Source: Ophthalmolycus amberensis (Eukaryota > Chordata > Actinopteri > Perciformes > Zoarcidae). Taken from it: 64,000 nucleotides of DNA. The DNA lies in NCBI GenBank assembly GCA_024529925.1, contig JAFEUB010000783.1:380001-444000 (forward strand), given 5' to 3'. The translations under genes were made by a program, and so were the position numbers. This document shows, piece by piece, positions 55,374 through 64,000 of this stretch. How positions within the stretch are numbered: position 1 is the first letter of the stretch; every line of letters starts with the position of its first letter. Below the pieces are notes generated by a model that worked only from the letters and a program-made list of their open reading frames with translations, was not told the DNA's origin and did not search any database.

Positions 55374-57364
55374 GACGCGTCAGAGTCTCAAGAAGACAGT
55401 GGGCGTAAGCTGGACAGAATCGTTAGCCAGTAAAAATCAAAAATGCGCCGTGCCACGCCGAGCGTAAAAACCGATACGCCATAAGTGAAATCCCCCCCCC
55501 CCCCCCCCCATGCTTGTCTGACCCCCCTTTCTTCAGGAAACAGTTCAAAAACACACAGGATATACGTAGCAACAGTGTTTTTAGCCGGGAACCGGAATAT
55601 TATTATTTTGTCTTCATTCTCAAAGTACGAAGCATTTATGATTTTTTCTGCGGTGGAGCGGTTTGTTCTTCTGGTGCTTGTTGGCTGTATCTTTGTAATG
55701 GTTTCACAGAGAGCAATTCTGAAGTTATCTCTGGATTCTGTGTCGAATTCTCTTGCTTTCTGATGTATTGGTTGGTCGTGTTAGCCGTTAGCTTTGTGTT
55801 CATAGCTTTGTTCGGAGTGCGTAGCTCGCCGAGTCATGGCGAAAAATACGTGATATTGTGGTAAATCTTCTAGTTTATATTAGTTTGTGGATAATTGTGT
55901 TTGCAGTGTGTAAAATGGCTTCGATGATATTTTTGCCCAGAATCTCTTCGTTAAGTCTGTATATAACATGTGTGTAGCATTCATTATATTGGTTTCTGAA
56001 AAGTGCATTCTACGACACTCTCTTCGCTAAACTTTCACGCTGGAACCCCAAATGGTCCTCGCTCGGTACCAGAAGGTTGTGTTTATGTGGCTGTTCGGAG
56101 TTTCACTTTCAAGACTGTGTGCGTGCGAACAACAAGTAAGTAAACGTAAAGTTTGGTGTTAGTTGATGTCATACGTTTTAGTGTGTCATCTGCACGGCAA
56201 TCTAGTCTGATATATTTAGCCGCTCGTTCGTTGTTGGCTAAGTGGCGACCGTAGGAGATACAATGTACAGCTTATTCAGCACGATGCCTTATCATTGCAT
56301 GTTTCTTACTACCAAAGCAATGTTTGTACAAAGGTTTCAGAAATGATGCCTTAGTTACTCTTTTATTTCTGGTTTGTATTTGTTCATATTAGGCATCTAC
56401 TATACATCTATGCTGACATGTATGGTACAACAACCTGTTACTTTATACAAAGGTTTTTACTAATTACATGTATATCTGTTTCAGAACCACACACTTGCTT
56501 GTTTGACTACTGTCAATAAACCTCTCCAAGGAACATCTTGTCTGGAGTGCATTTAACAAGGAAAGAAGAGGAAAGCAAGTGAGGTAAAGGAAGTGGTGAA
56601 GAAATAATATAAAATAGGGATCTTAACTTCATTATTCATACATGAAATGTGTATGCTTCTCAGCAGCAGGATCCTTGAGAGCTGGGATAAAATACTGAAT
56701 AAACGGTTTGAAAGGAAATATCTGTAATTATTATTATTATCAGGCAATGAGTGTAAATTGATGGCTAAAGCATTTGATCAATGATATGTTGTTTTCCTTT
56801 AATTCACGGGTAAAGCATATACCAGTGGCTTCTCAAGCCACTGTATGTTCTAGGTAGAAGGTGTGTGTTGTGTTTTTTGGGGGCTCTGCAAATACAACAC
56901 AACGGACGGGCAGTCATACATCCGCCAGCTGAGTCAGCAGTGTGTTTGACTGGGATTAGAGTGAAGCAGCACCACACAGGGCAGTCCACGGATGTTGGAC
57001 TGCCCTGTGACCGTTCATTCAGCAGCAGCAGGGTGGACACTGCATAACACTCTCTGGGTTAAGGCTTTGTTTCGGATGCCTTTCAGCTGTGGTATTTGTA
57101 CATTTTCACAGCTGCCTGGATGTCACAAAACTGGCCACAGAAATCTAAAAACTGTTACAATTGATTAATTCACTCTTGATACTGACTATGCCCTAAAGGA
57201 GAGGACACATAACACCTATTTAAAATATAATAATAATATAATTATTATATAATCACTTTATTATTTTGCACCCGAGTTGTCTGACATGCTTTCAATAAAT
57301 GAACCAGGATGGCCCTTCTGGTCCTCTGGCTGGAGAGGATCCGAGCAAGTGTTGATCTTTAGAC
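55374..57364. other. Unassigned, with poly-C tract and candidate spliced ncRNA
   Basis: Poly-C at 55492-55509. Possible two-exon transcript (donor 56136, acceptor 56483-56484, AATAAA 56515-56520). The 116-residue frame at 55514-55864 is hydrophobic and has no family resemblance. Rest unassigned. Confidence 0.4.
56050..56545 (+). ncRNA. Candidate spliced, polyadenylated non-coding transcript
   Basis: Strong donor 'aacaa|gtaagtaaac' (56135/56136), strong acceptor 'atatctgtttcag' (exon from 56485) and AATAAA at 56515. No ORF across the join. The transcription start is unknown. It could also be a solo LTR remnant. Weak call. Confidence 0.15.
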
Positions 57365-58235
57365 TAGTGCTGGGCAACGATTACAATTTGTAATCGCATG
57401 TTTTTTCTGCGATTAATCTCATTGTTATGCGCAACATTCAATAATTAATTCAAAAGTAGTGTATTGCACACTTTGATTTTAAAGTACTGCTATATGAACA
57501 AAAGTGCAATAACATTTGGTTTGTAAACACTTGAAACAAGTAAGGTGTTGTTCCAATTCTGCAGCACTTGCGGGACTGTTTAAAGTGGCCCACAACTTTT
57601 CTGCATTCTGCAGGACATTGTCAAACGCACTGTTCTGCAGAGATACTGTGACAGAACGCTGGAGACGTGCGATGCAGGGGACGTGCTCAAAAGGCAGATG
57701 TCTCGCAGCAGCGATCATATCTCTTCACTATCTGTGCTCAGTGTGTGACTTCATGTCAAAGGTTCCACTGCTGTGCAACAGGAACAACATGTTTCATCAA
57801 AATGTCTGTCTTGTGTTTTCATGACAGTCAGAGCATGTGAATGCAGCTCTGCTGTTCATCAATGTAATGCTGTAAATACATTCATACAACTCGTGTATTC
57901 TTCTTGTGATGGTGCATCTTGAGGCTCATACGTGCCGTCATTCGTTGCGATCCTAACAACGTTCCTCAGACCGACATCTTCCACAACACTAACCTGCAGT
58001 TTGTCTCCACTTCTCTGTAGCATCTGTTAGCTTGTCTTGCTTTTGTTTATCTCTACTTCTCCCACACGCTGCATCCAACGTAGTCGCACGAAGCCTCCCT
58101 CCAACGTTGCCAGTGAGCAACGGACTTTCAAAATTATAATTTTAAAAAACTGCGTTAATGCGCGATAAAATAGTTGTCGGCGTTAATTAATTAATGTGTT
58201 AACGCGATAATAACACGTTAACGTGCCCAGCACTA
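57365..58235. mobile_element. hAT family 4, 871 bp
   Basis: Termini TAGTGCTGGGCAACG and 'acgtgcccagcacta' with perfect 8-bp duplication 'ctttagac' (57357-57364, 58236-58243). The inner subterminal parts are also inverted (TGCGATTAATC, 'taacgcgataata'). The frame 57516-57824 is not convincing as transposase. Confidence 0.95.
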
Positions 58236-58369
58236 CTTTAGACACAAGATGTTTTGGTTGTTATTGTCTCGTCTATTTTATAGTCGGAGCAGAGGACCTA
58301 TTGTTAATCTAATGTTTATTATCATTCCGTGTCTTTCGTCGCAGAAAGGAGGTGCTTGGGATACTGGGA

Positions 58370-60120
58370 ATTTTTTGAAATTTGTCCAGGTGGTATGAAA
58401 TATTGGCTCGATAGCGCCCCCTATTAAGTAGCCGCAACATTGGGTTTCACCTAGCTGTATGAAATTTGGTAGGTATGTGGAACGTGCAAAAGATCCTCTT
58501 GGAATTTTTCACTAAACCAAACAGGAAGACGGCCATAGAACACATCTATAAGACAATTAAAATCATAGTAATGGCACCACCTAGTGGCAACTGGAAGTTG
58601 CAAGTTGTGTACTTTGACATCCTGCTCCTCACAGATTAATCAGATCCCTCTCAAATGTTGTCAGAAAAGCCTTAAGACCTTGATAATGCTTCATTGTGAA
58701 GATTGTAAGAAGTTGTCGAAGGGCGGCGAGGCGAATTTCGATCCTTCGCCATGAAGAAATAAACTGATGTAACTCGACTCCTACTGGTAACAGGAAGTTA
58801 AAGTCTTTATACTTTGGCTTGTTTCTCTTAGTAGGTAAATCAGATCAACATCAAATTAGTTCCACACAAATATAACAAGTTCATAATGCCAGTTCATGAA
58901 GATTTTGATGTTTCGTGGAACGCCATTGCAACGCAGTCTTCGCCGTGAAAAACGGTAATTTTGAGAAGCTAAAAATGCTCGAAACATAAGCAAACTTGGC
59001 ACACAGACTACAAGCCCAATATTTAGTTATACAATATGATTTTATTGGTTCAGAGTGGCAAATCGGCTCAATAGCGCCCCCTACAATATTTCGACGAAGC
59101 AGCCCTCGCAGTACGTTTCACATAAATGTATAAAGTAGGCTCATAAATCACTTTTGGACTTACAAAAAAGTCTCTTGGAGCTATGCTCTAAACCAGAGGT
59201 CTTCAACAGGTCCACGAAATTTTTGGTTGATTAGAAAATAAATAAATTAAAAAATTCTCTAAACATGAATGTGTCCATTATTTTAATAGTTCAGTGTTGT
59301 ATGAAAGATAACAGGTATGTTTATGCATGGCAGTGGCACTAATAGACCATCACTCATTTTTCGTTTCCACGTTTAAAATGAAGACATCAGTGTGAATATC
59401 TTGTATGCATGATTATCATGCAGTTGACAGACAATGTTGATATCGGCATTGGTATCAGTTGACAAGGTGTGTTTATAAATGTCAGTGGCACGGCCTCCCT
59501 ACTCACTGTACCTTACACATGTTTAAAATGAAAACATGAATATATGAACCTGTGTATTATTTGAATAGCTTAGTATTGAATGCACAATAAAGAGGTATGT
59601 TTATACACGCTACTCGGCCCATTTAATATAAAACACAATTTTATACAATATATATAGTCGGGGGTCCCTGCGCCATCTCTCTCAGTTTGGGGGTCCTTGG
59701 CCTGAAAAACGTTGACGACTCCTGCTCTAAACCCAACCCAACCCAGTCAGCCATTTTGAATTGTTTATGAATTTCTAGTGTCGTTTTTGTCATTTCCAGG
59801 TGCTGGACTCCAACGAACTCCTAAGAAAATAATCGAATAAACTTCAAATTTGGTCAGAACAATCTAGAACTTTGTGATGGAAAGTTACTCAAAGCTTGAG
59901 GTTTCATCGAACGACGTGGATATGGTGTGATGGCCATTTTACATGGTTCACCATCATCCATCAAGCTGTTGTAACTCGACTGTACTTTGTCAAAACTGTC
60001 CCAAACTTGACATAGCAAATAACTTTCATGTAAGTCCAAATACAATCAGCAGGACACTGCAGGGAGTTGAACCTCATCCCAGTAAACTGACAGTCTGTTA
60101 TATTACAAACACTGAAGCGC
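58370..60120. repeat. Dispersed teleost repeat with 'agcgccccct' phrases
   Basis: 'gctcgatagcgccccctatt' (58408) and 'gctcaatagcgccccctaca' (59073) recur, along with 'aggaagttaaagtctt'-type blocks; continues after the hAT at 59194-59724 until about 60110. Common fish repeat of uncertain class. Confidence 0.6.
59194..59724 (+). mobile_element. hAT family 2 non-autonomous copy, 531 bp
   Basis: Termini CAGAGGTCTTCAACA and 'cgttgacgactcctg', perfect 8-bp duplication 'ctctaaac' (59186-59193, 59725-59732). Collinear with 48509-49052 over its length. Confidence 0.95.
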
Positions 60121-60645
60121 ATTCACGCACATTCATTTTCTTAATGATCTTTAAAGGCTTACATTTATGATTGTATCGGATGTACACTCAAAACATTTGA
60201 GGCTTAAGACCTGGCAACATGATCTTGCTACGCTGCTGGTCGACGCATGGAGTGTGGTCATTGAATGTATTGAGTGTCTGTGAGAGGTGGTGAGGTATGT
60301 GCTAAGAGCGGGGGATGGACGAAAGCTGGCCGCAAGGAGCAACAGGTCAAAGGCCAAGGGTGAACTTATTGGATTTCAGCCAATCATTGAGCTGATCGAT
60401 GGGCTAAGGAATGTGTAATATGAGACATTTCAGAGACTTTGGAGGGACAAAGGAACTGTGAATCCCCGGAGATAATCAGACCTCCTCCGGACCATGGGGC
60501 AGATACACCAGTCTGTCGTGTGGTGCGGATTGGGCCTCTATTTCATGAAATATATATATTTGTTTTGTAATTCATAGTGTGCTTCAGTTTGTAACTGTTT
60601 TAGCTTCTGTTAATTATTAAATACTTTTGATTTAAATTCTACCAG
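60121..60645. other. Unassigned sequence
   Basis: No gene or repeat family recognised. One AT-rich run near 60545-60560. Confidence 0.5.
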
Positions 60646-60660
60646 CTGATTCGGCCTTAT

Positions 60661-60905
60661 CTTTTTTTTTTTTTCTAAATTTTTTATTGAAAGACACGAG
60701 ACAATATTAAGACAATACATAGACATAACAACAAGAGGATGACAAGAACAGTGGGATGAAAGCCAGCAAATATCATATAGTCAGTGTGTGTGTATGTGTG
60801 CGTGTGTATGTGTGCGCGCGTGTGTGTGTGTGTGTGTGTGTGTGAGAATGTCCTTGAGCCTTTTGAGATGGAGGGAAAAAAATATAAAAATAATGATAAT
60901 AATGA
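60661..60905 (-). mobile_element. LINE tail insertion with 16-bp duplication
   Basis: Poly-T start (poly-A of a minus-strand insertion), (TG)n at 60785-60842, and flanking GATTCGGCCTTATCTT at both ends (60646-60661 and 60905-60920). Long duplication plus poly-A tail identifies target-primed LINE insertion. Confidence 0.85.
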
Positions 60906-61004
60906 TTCGGCCTTATCTTGCTGACGGATCAGGAGTTGTGCTGTGATCAGCTGTGATCAGTGGCCGCTGTCATCAGAAACAAACGTCGCTTCACGTGACG
61001 CAAC

Positions 61005-61165
61005 TGAGGAAAGGACGTCTCATATCTCTTAAAACATGTTTCCTCTCTCCTCGCATGGTTTCCTTGCGTCTCTCCATGTATCCCTGGTGGGAGGGACTAA
61101 GACGCAAGGAAAGGATGCAAGTGAGGGAAACGGGGATGACATTAAGAGACTTGGGATGTACCCTT
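61005..61165. mobile_element. Relative of palindromic MITE
   Basis: Right part 'aagacgcaaggaaagga' and 'taagagacttgggatgtaccc'-like end match 34523-34658; the left end is mutated ('gacgtctcatatctctta'). Decayed copy. Confidence 0.75.
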
Positions 61166-61214
61166 CGACTCCGACTTAAGTTTTGTGCCCCAAAATAATA
61201 AAGTGACCAAACTG

Positions 61215-61960
61215 GCCTTCTTCCATCGTCGACATATTGCGAAAGTACAGCCTTTATTGACACAGCAAGACACAGAAACATGACTGCACGCCTTCATCTC
61301 AAGTAGACTGGACTACTGCAATGCACATTTTACTGGTCTTCTTAAAAAAATCTATTGAGAGGCTGCAACTTATCCAAAACTCTGCTGCTCGACTGCTAAC
61401 GAGAACAAAAAAGAGAGAACACATCACTTCAGTCTTAGCTACGCTGCACTGGCTGCCTATAGCCTCCAGAATTGATTTGAAAGTCCTTTTATTTGTGTAC
61501 AAAGCTCTAAACAAACCCTTAGATCCTCGACTGCTGGTTTCTTATTCGTCAAAAGAGATGTATCATTTTCACTTATGCTCCCAAACAGCCTACCCCAAAA
61601 TATTAGAGAGGCAACCTCTGTTAAAGCATCATGTACAAACATATTTATTTTGCCAAGCCATTCTTTTGTAAACAGCACTTTATGTGCAGTCCAGAGTCCC
61701 ACATCTGTCTTTCAAATGATCTTTTATGTATTTAAACACTTTTATGTCAATGCATTTGTCATTTTAAATGTAAAATGTTTTCCAGTTTTTATTTATCTGT
61801 TGAAATGTATTAATTGCACCTAAAATGTACGTGCAAAAAGCATCCTCTGGAAAAGGAAGTTTTATTTTTTATTTTTTAAATGTACAGCACTTTAAGCTAC
61901 ATCGTCTATACGATATGTGCTATATAAAGAAAGATTATCATCATTATTAACACTCAGCTC
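61215..61960 (+). mobile_element. LINE C-terminal and 3' end
   Basis: Plus frame with SIERLQLIQNSAARLLTRTK, KREHITSVLATLHWLPIASR, IDLKVLLFVYKALN and NIREATSVKA; 3' end 'ctatataaagaaagattatc' as in related fish LINEs. Same family type as 30430-31122. Stops around the DYCN motif at about 61310. Confidence 0.9.
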
Positions 61961-62704
61961 GGTTGGACTCTGCGGGTCTTATTTTAAGTTACAACACACA
62001 GCAACACTTTGTAACTTTGTTTTAAAAAGTACTTTTCAAATTAAGTTATTTTTATTCTCATGAAAATACTTTGAATAGCATGAGTGACAAAAAATATTCA
62101 TAATAAAGGTTTCACTAATTTTTTGCTTTTATAGTATTGTAATATCTCGAGTATTCCTCATATCAAAAACCAAATGTCAAATGACATCTATGTTGCTATG
62201 AAGGCCAAGATGAACTGATCATAATGTTTGTTTTCTGTGTCTATGATTTGATCTTGCTTTGTTCTTTTTCATTGGAGTAGGCGAAGCTATTAAAAAGGAA
62301 AATTTGCAGATGTTCAACCTTATCGCCATCTATCCGAGTCAGTTATGTGCTCTGTGTCTCTAGGGCGCACCTGCAAAATGTGTTGCTCTCCCTCATCCCA
62401 GTGATGTTCTTGGTATGAGGAAGAACTACAGAGTGCTACTCTCATCTGTGCTAGCTGTTGGGAAAAGCGTTGCTCTAAAACTTCCTTGTTCTCGTCTCTT
62501 GTGTTATGTTTCCAACCGTGAAAATGGCTCCCCAAATAATCAGTGCAGAGGATTTTATGGACAAGGATTTTTGACAATGAAGTTTTAACCGTGTTTCAGG
62601 TGACTATTCAGCATACTATGCATGGATGTTTTCCTCCTCTCTGGAGACCTTCTTCAGGATCCCGAAGATAAACTGGAAGAGACATTTTTGTCATTGTAGT
62701 TAGC
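61961..62704. other. Unassigned; possible exon-like frame
   Basis: A minus frame 62577-62320 contains EVLEQRFSQQLAQMRVALCS, unrecognised, and a minus acceptor-like 'tctcttccag' precedes FIFGILKKVSREEEN at about 62670. Neither fits pip5kl1 convincingly. Could be transposon debris. Confidence 0.25.
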
Positions 62705-63861
62705 CAGTGGCTGGCCGTGCATTTTACACCTGGGCCTTCACTGCTGTCCTGCAGCTGAGCCACCTCCTAATAACCTCATTATGACGACACAGCTACGGTT
62801 ATTTGTTTCTAGGGGTTTAACAATACACGAATTAGAATTAAACCGTTCGGTACGAGGCTTATGAACGAACAATACGTTTGAATAATACGAGTGCATTTGG
62901 AAAATGCAGAAGCTTAAATTGTAGGAAATATAATGTTTTCTGCGCTCACGTAGGAGACAACGGTCTGTGTGACCTCTGAACCCGGAAGAAAAAAAACAAA
63001 CAAAAAACAGCTGAGTTACCGCACATGTGTTCTGGGAGGCTACGCTAAACTAGCTTAACAGGAAAACAGCGGATCAAGCATTCTGCTACACACTCGAGGG
63101 CCATTCAGATATTAGATGTAAAAAAACAAATGCAGTTGACTTAAAGACAAACTCCATCCTCCTTTCTTTGTTGAAAAAGAGTTTAAATCCCAACTCACAA
63201 ATCCGTTTCTCCTCCTTCAGCCATTGAGCGTTAAAAAAACCCAAATCTAGGTAAAAAAAATAAAAATCTACACCAAGCAAAATGCTAAAAATGTCAGAAT
63301 TTATTCCATATCTTTCAATTTGAACTCTTACTCCTCCGACTAAGCTCTGCTGGCTACCTTAAGTTTCGTTTTCCAACAGTCACGTGCTCACCCACTGACC
63401 AATCACAGCGCACGCTGCACCTCACTGCAGCGCGTTAATGCTGACGTACTTGTAGGCCAGCTAGCAGCTCTGATACGTCAACGAACACGCCCAACATGTC
63501 AAACTAAAGATCTGATTGGTTGAACACTATGACAATCAACAATATCGTCCCCATTCACTTAAACTGCACATGGATGCACTTGTGAGTCTGCAGGCCTCTG
63601 GCTCTGTTCTTACCTAGAGACACAGAGGTGAGATCTGATTGGATAAAAGCTCTACTTAAAACAAGCTGCACTGGAAGCAGAGCAACTGAGGAAGACAGGA
63701 GCTGTGCAATGAGAACATAAGATAATGGGGAAAATATTTGTATAAATTATAATACATGTAGTGTATTTAAGAAAAATGATTAAATTATAAAACAGCTCTA
63801 ACTTTGTGATTCTGTTTAGGCCAGCAGAGAAGGCCTTGCAGGCCCTGACGGCCCACCCCTG
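62705..63861 (+). mobile_element. hAT family 1 copy, 1157 bp
   Basis: Termini CAGTGGCTGGCCGTGC and 'gacggcccacccctg'; flanks tagttagc/catttagc are only partly alike, consistent with age. Slightly longer interior than 49283-50263 (extra 'aatacgagtgcatttgg' and CCATTGAGCG segments). Confidence 0.88.
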
Positions 63862-64000
63862 CATTTAGCTGATTTAGTGGTCTGCCTCTGACGAAGGAGT
63901 TGGAGCTGCCAACGAGCCACTGCAGCAGGGCAGCTGTCCACAGCAGAGACAGCTGGGGAAACAGTGTGTAGATCCACCATATTTTCACATCTTACTCTGT
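63862..64000 (-). other. Unassigned sequence at window edge
   Basis: A minus frame from 63988 reads LFPQLSLLWTAALLQWLVGS before entering the hAT. It might be an upstream exon of pip5kl1 or another gene; the alternative minus frame (VARWQLQLLRQRQTTKSA) loosely resembles the human RRGLLWRLRDKQSR region. Too short to decide. Confidence 0.15.

Noticed and set aside
55514..55864. 116-codon hydrophobic ORF as a small membrane protein
   Set aside because: An overlapping frame (55485-55763) is equally open, there is no conserved motif and it starts in a poly-C tract; no support for coding.
60785..60842. (TG)n tract as Z-DNA element of interest
   Set aside because: It is an ordinary microsatellite inside the LINE tail insertion.
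1..64000. CRISPR array, operon, prophage or bacterial-type system
   Set aside because: Intron-bearing vertebrate genes and eukaryotic transposons throughout; the regular repeats seen are minisatellites without spacers.

Overview
This is a teleost (probably percomorph) nuclear genome window. The evidence is intron-split vertebrate genes with GT-AG introns, together with fish-type transposons: L2 and other non-LTR LINEs, many short hAT elements with 8-bp target duplications, a BEL/Pao element, a chromodomain Ty3/Gypsy element and tRNA-derived SINEs. No bacterial or organelle signature is seen.

Two host genes are present, and both are incomplete because their 5' ends are outside the window or not recognised. 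(1) sh3glb2 (endophilin-B2), plus strand, 1333-13186: five C-terminal exons carrying a 24-nt microexon in the BAR domain, the end of the BAR domain, a linker and a complete SH3 domain. All splice phases agree and the visible coding sum is 187 codons plus stop. (2) pip5kl1 (phosphatidylinositol-4-phosphate 5-kinase-like 1), minus strand, 51611 down to 28670: eight exons with consistent phases giving 372 codons plus stop, covering nearly all of the kinase-homology region. The two genes converge tail to tail across about 15.5 kb. Their human orthologues both lie on 9q34.11, so the pairing looks like conserved linkage.

Most of the rest is a nested stack of mobile elements. 1-13 kb: sh3glb2 introns with a trinucleotide repeat, a G-rich tandem repeat, hairpin pairs and hAT remnants. 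13-28 kb: intergenic, with a 1.23-kb hAT (8-bp duplication), a minus-strand L2 broken by a 657-bp MITE whose removal restores the L2 frame, and a plus-strand APE-type LINE with a poly-G frameshift. 29-37 kb: the last pip5kl1 intron holds a decayed antisense BEL/Pao element (LTR end, tRNA-Tyr primer site, gag, zinc knuckle, protease, RT) itself hit by two LINE pieces, a hAT (perfect 8-bp duplication) and a SINE. 38-47.5 kb: a sense-oriented chromodomain Gypsy element interrupted by a plus-strand LTR retroelement that keeps an intact gag-like ORF of about 400 residues, a 2.1-kb 3' LTR and a 4-bp duplication, but has lost pol and nearly all of its 5' LTR. 47.5-64 kb: several hAT families, including a hAT inside a hAT inside a hAT.

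Exon boundaries, target duplications and terminal repeats were read directly. Family names rest on recalled conserved motifs. No alignment or search was run.
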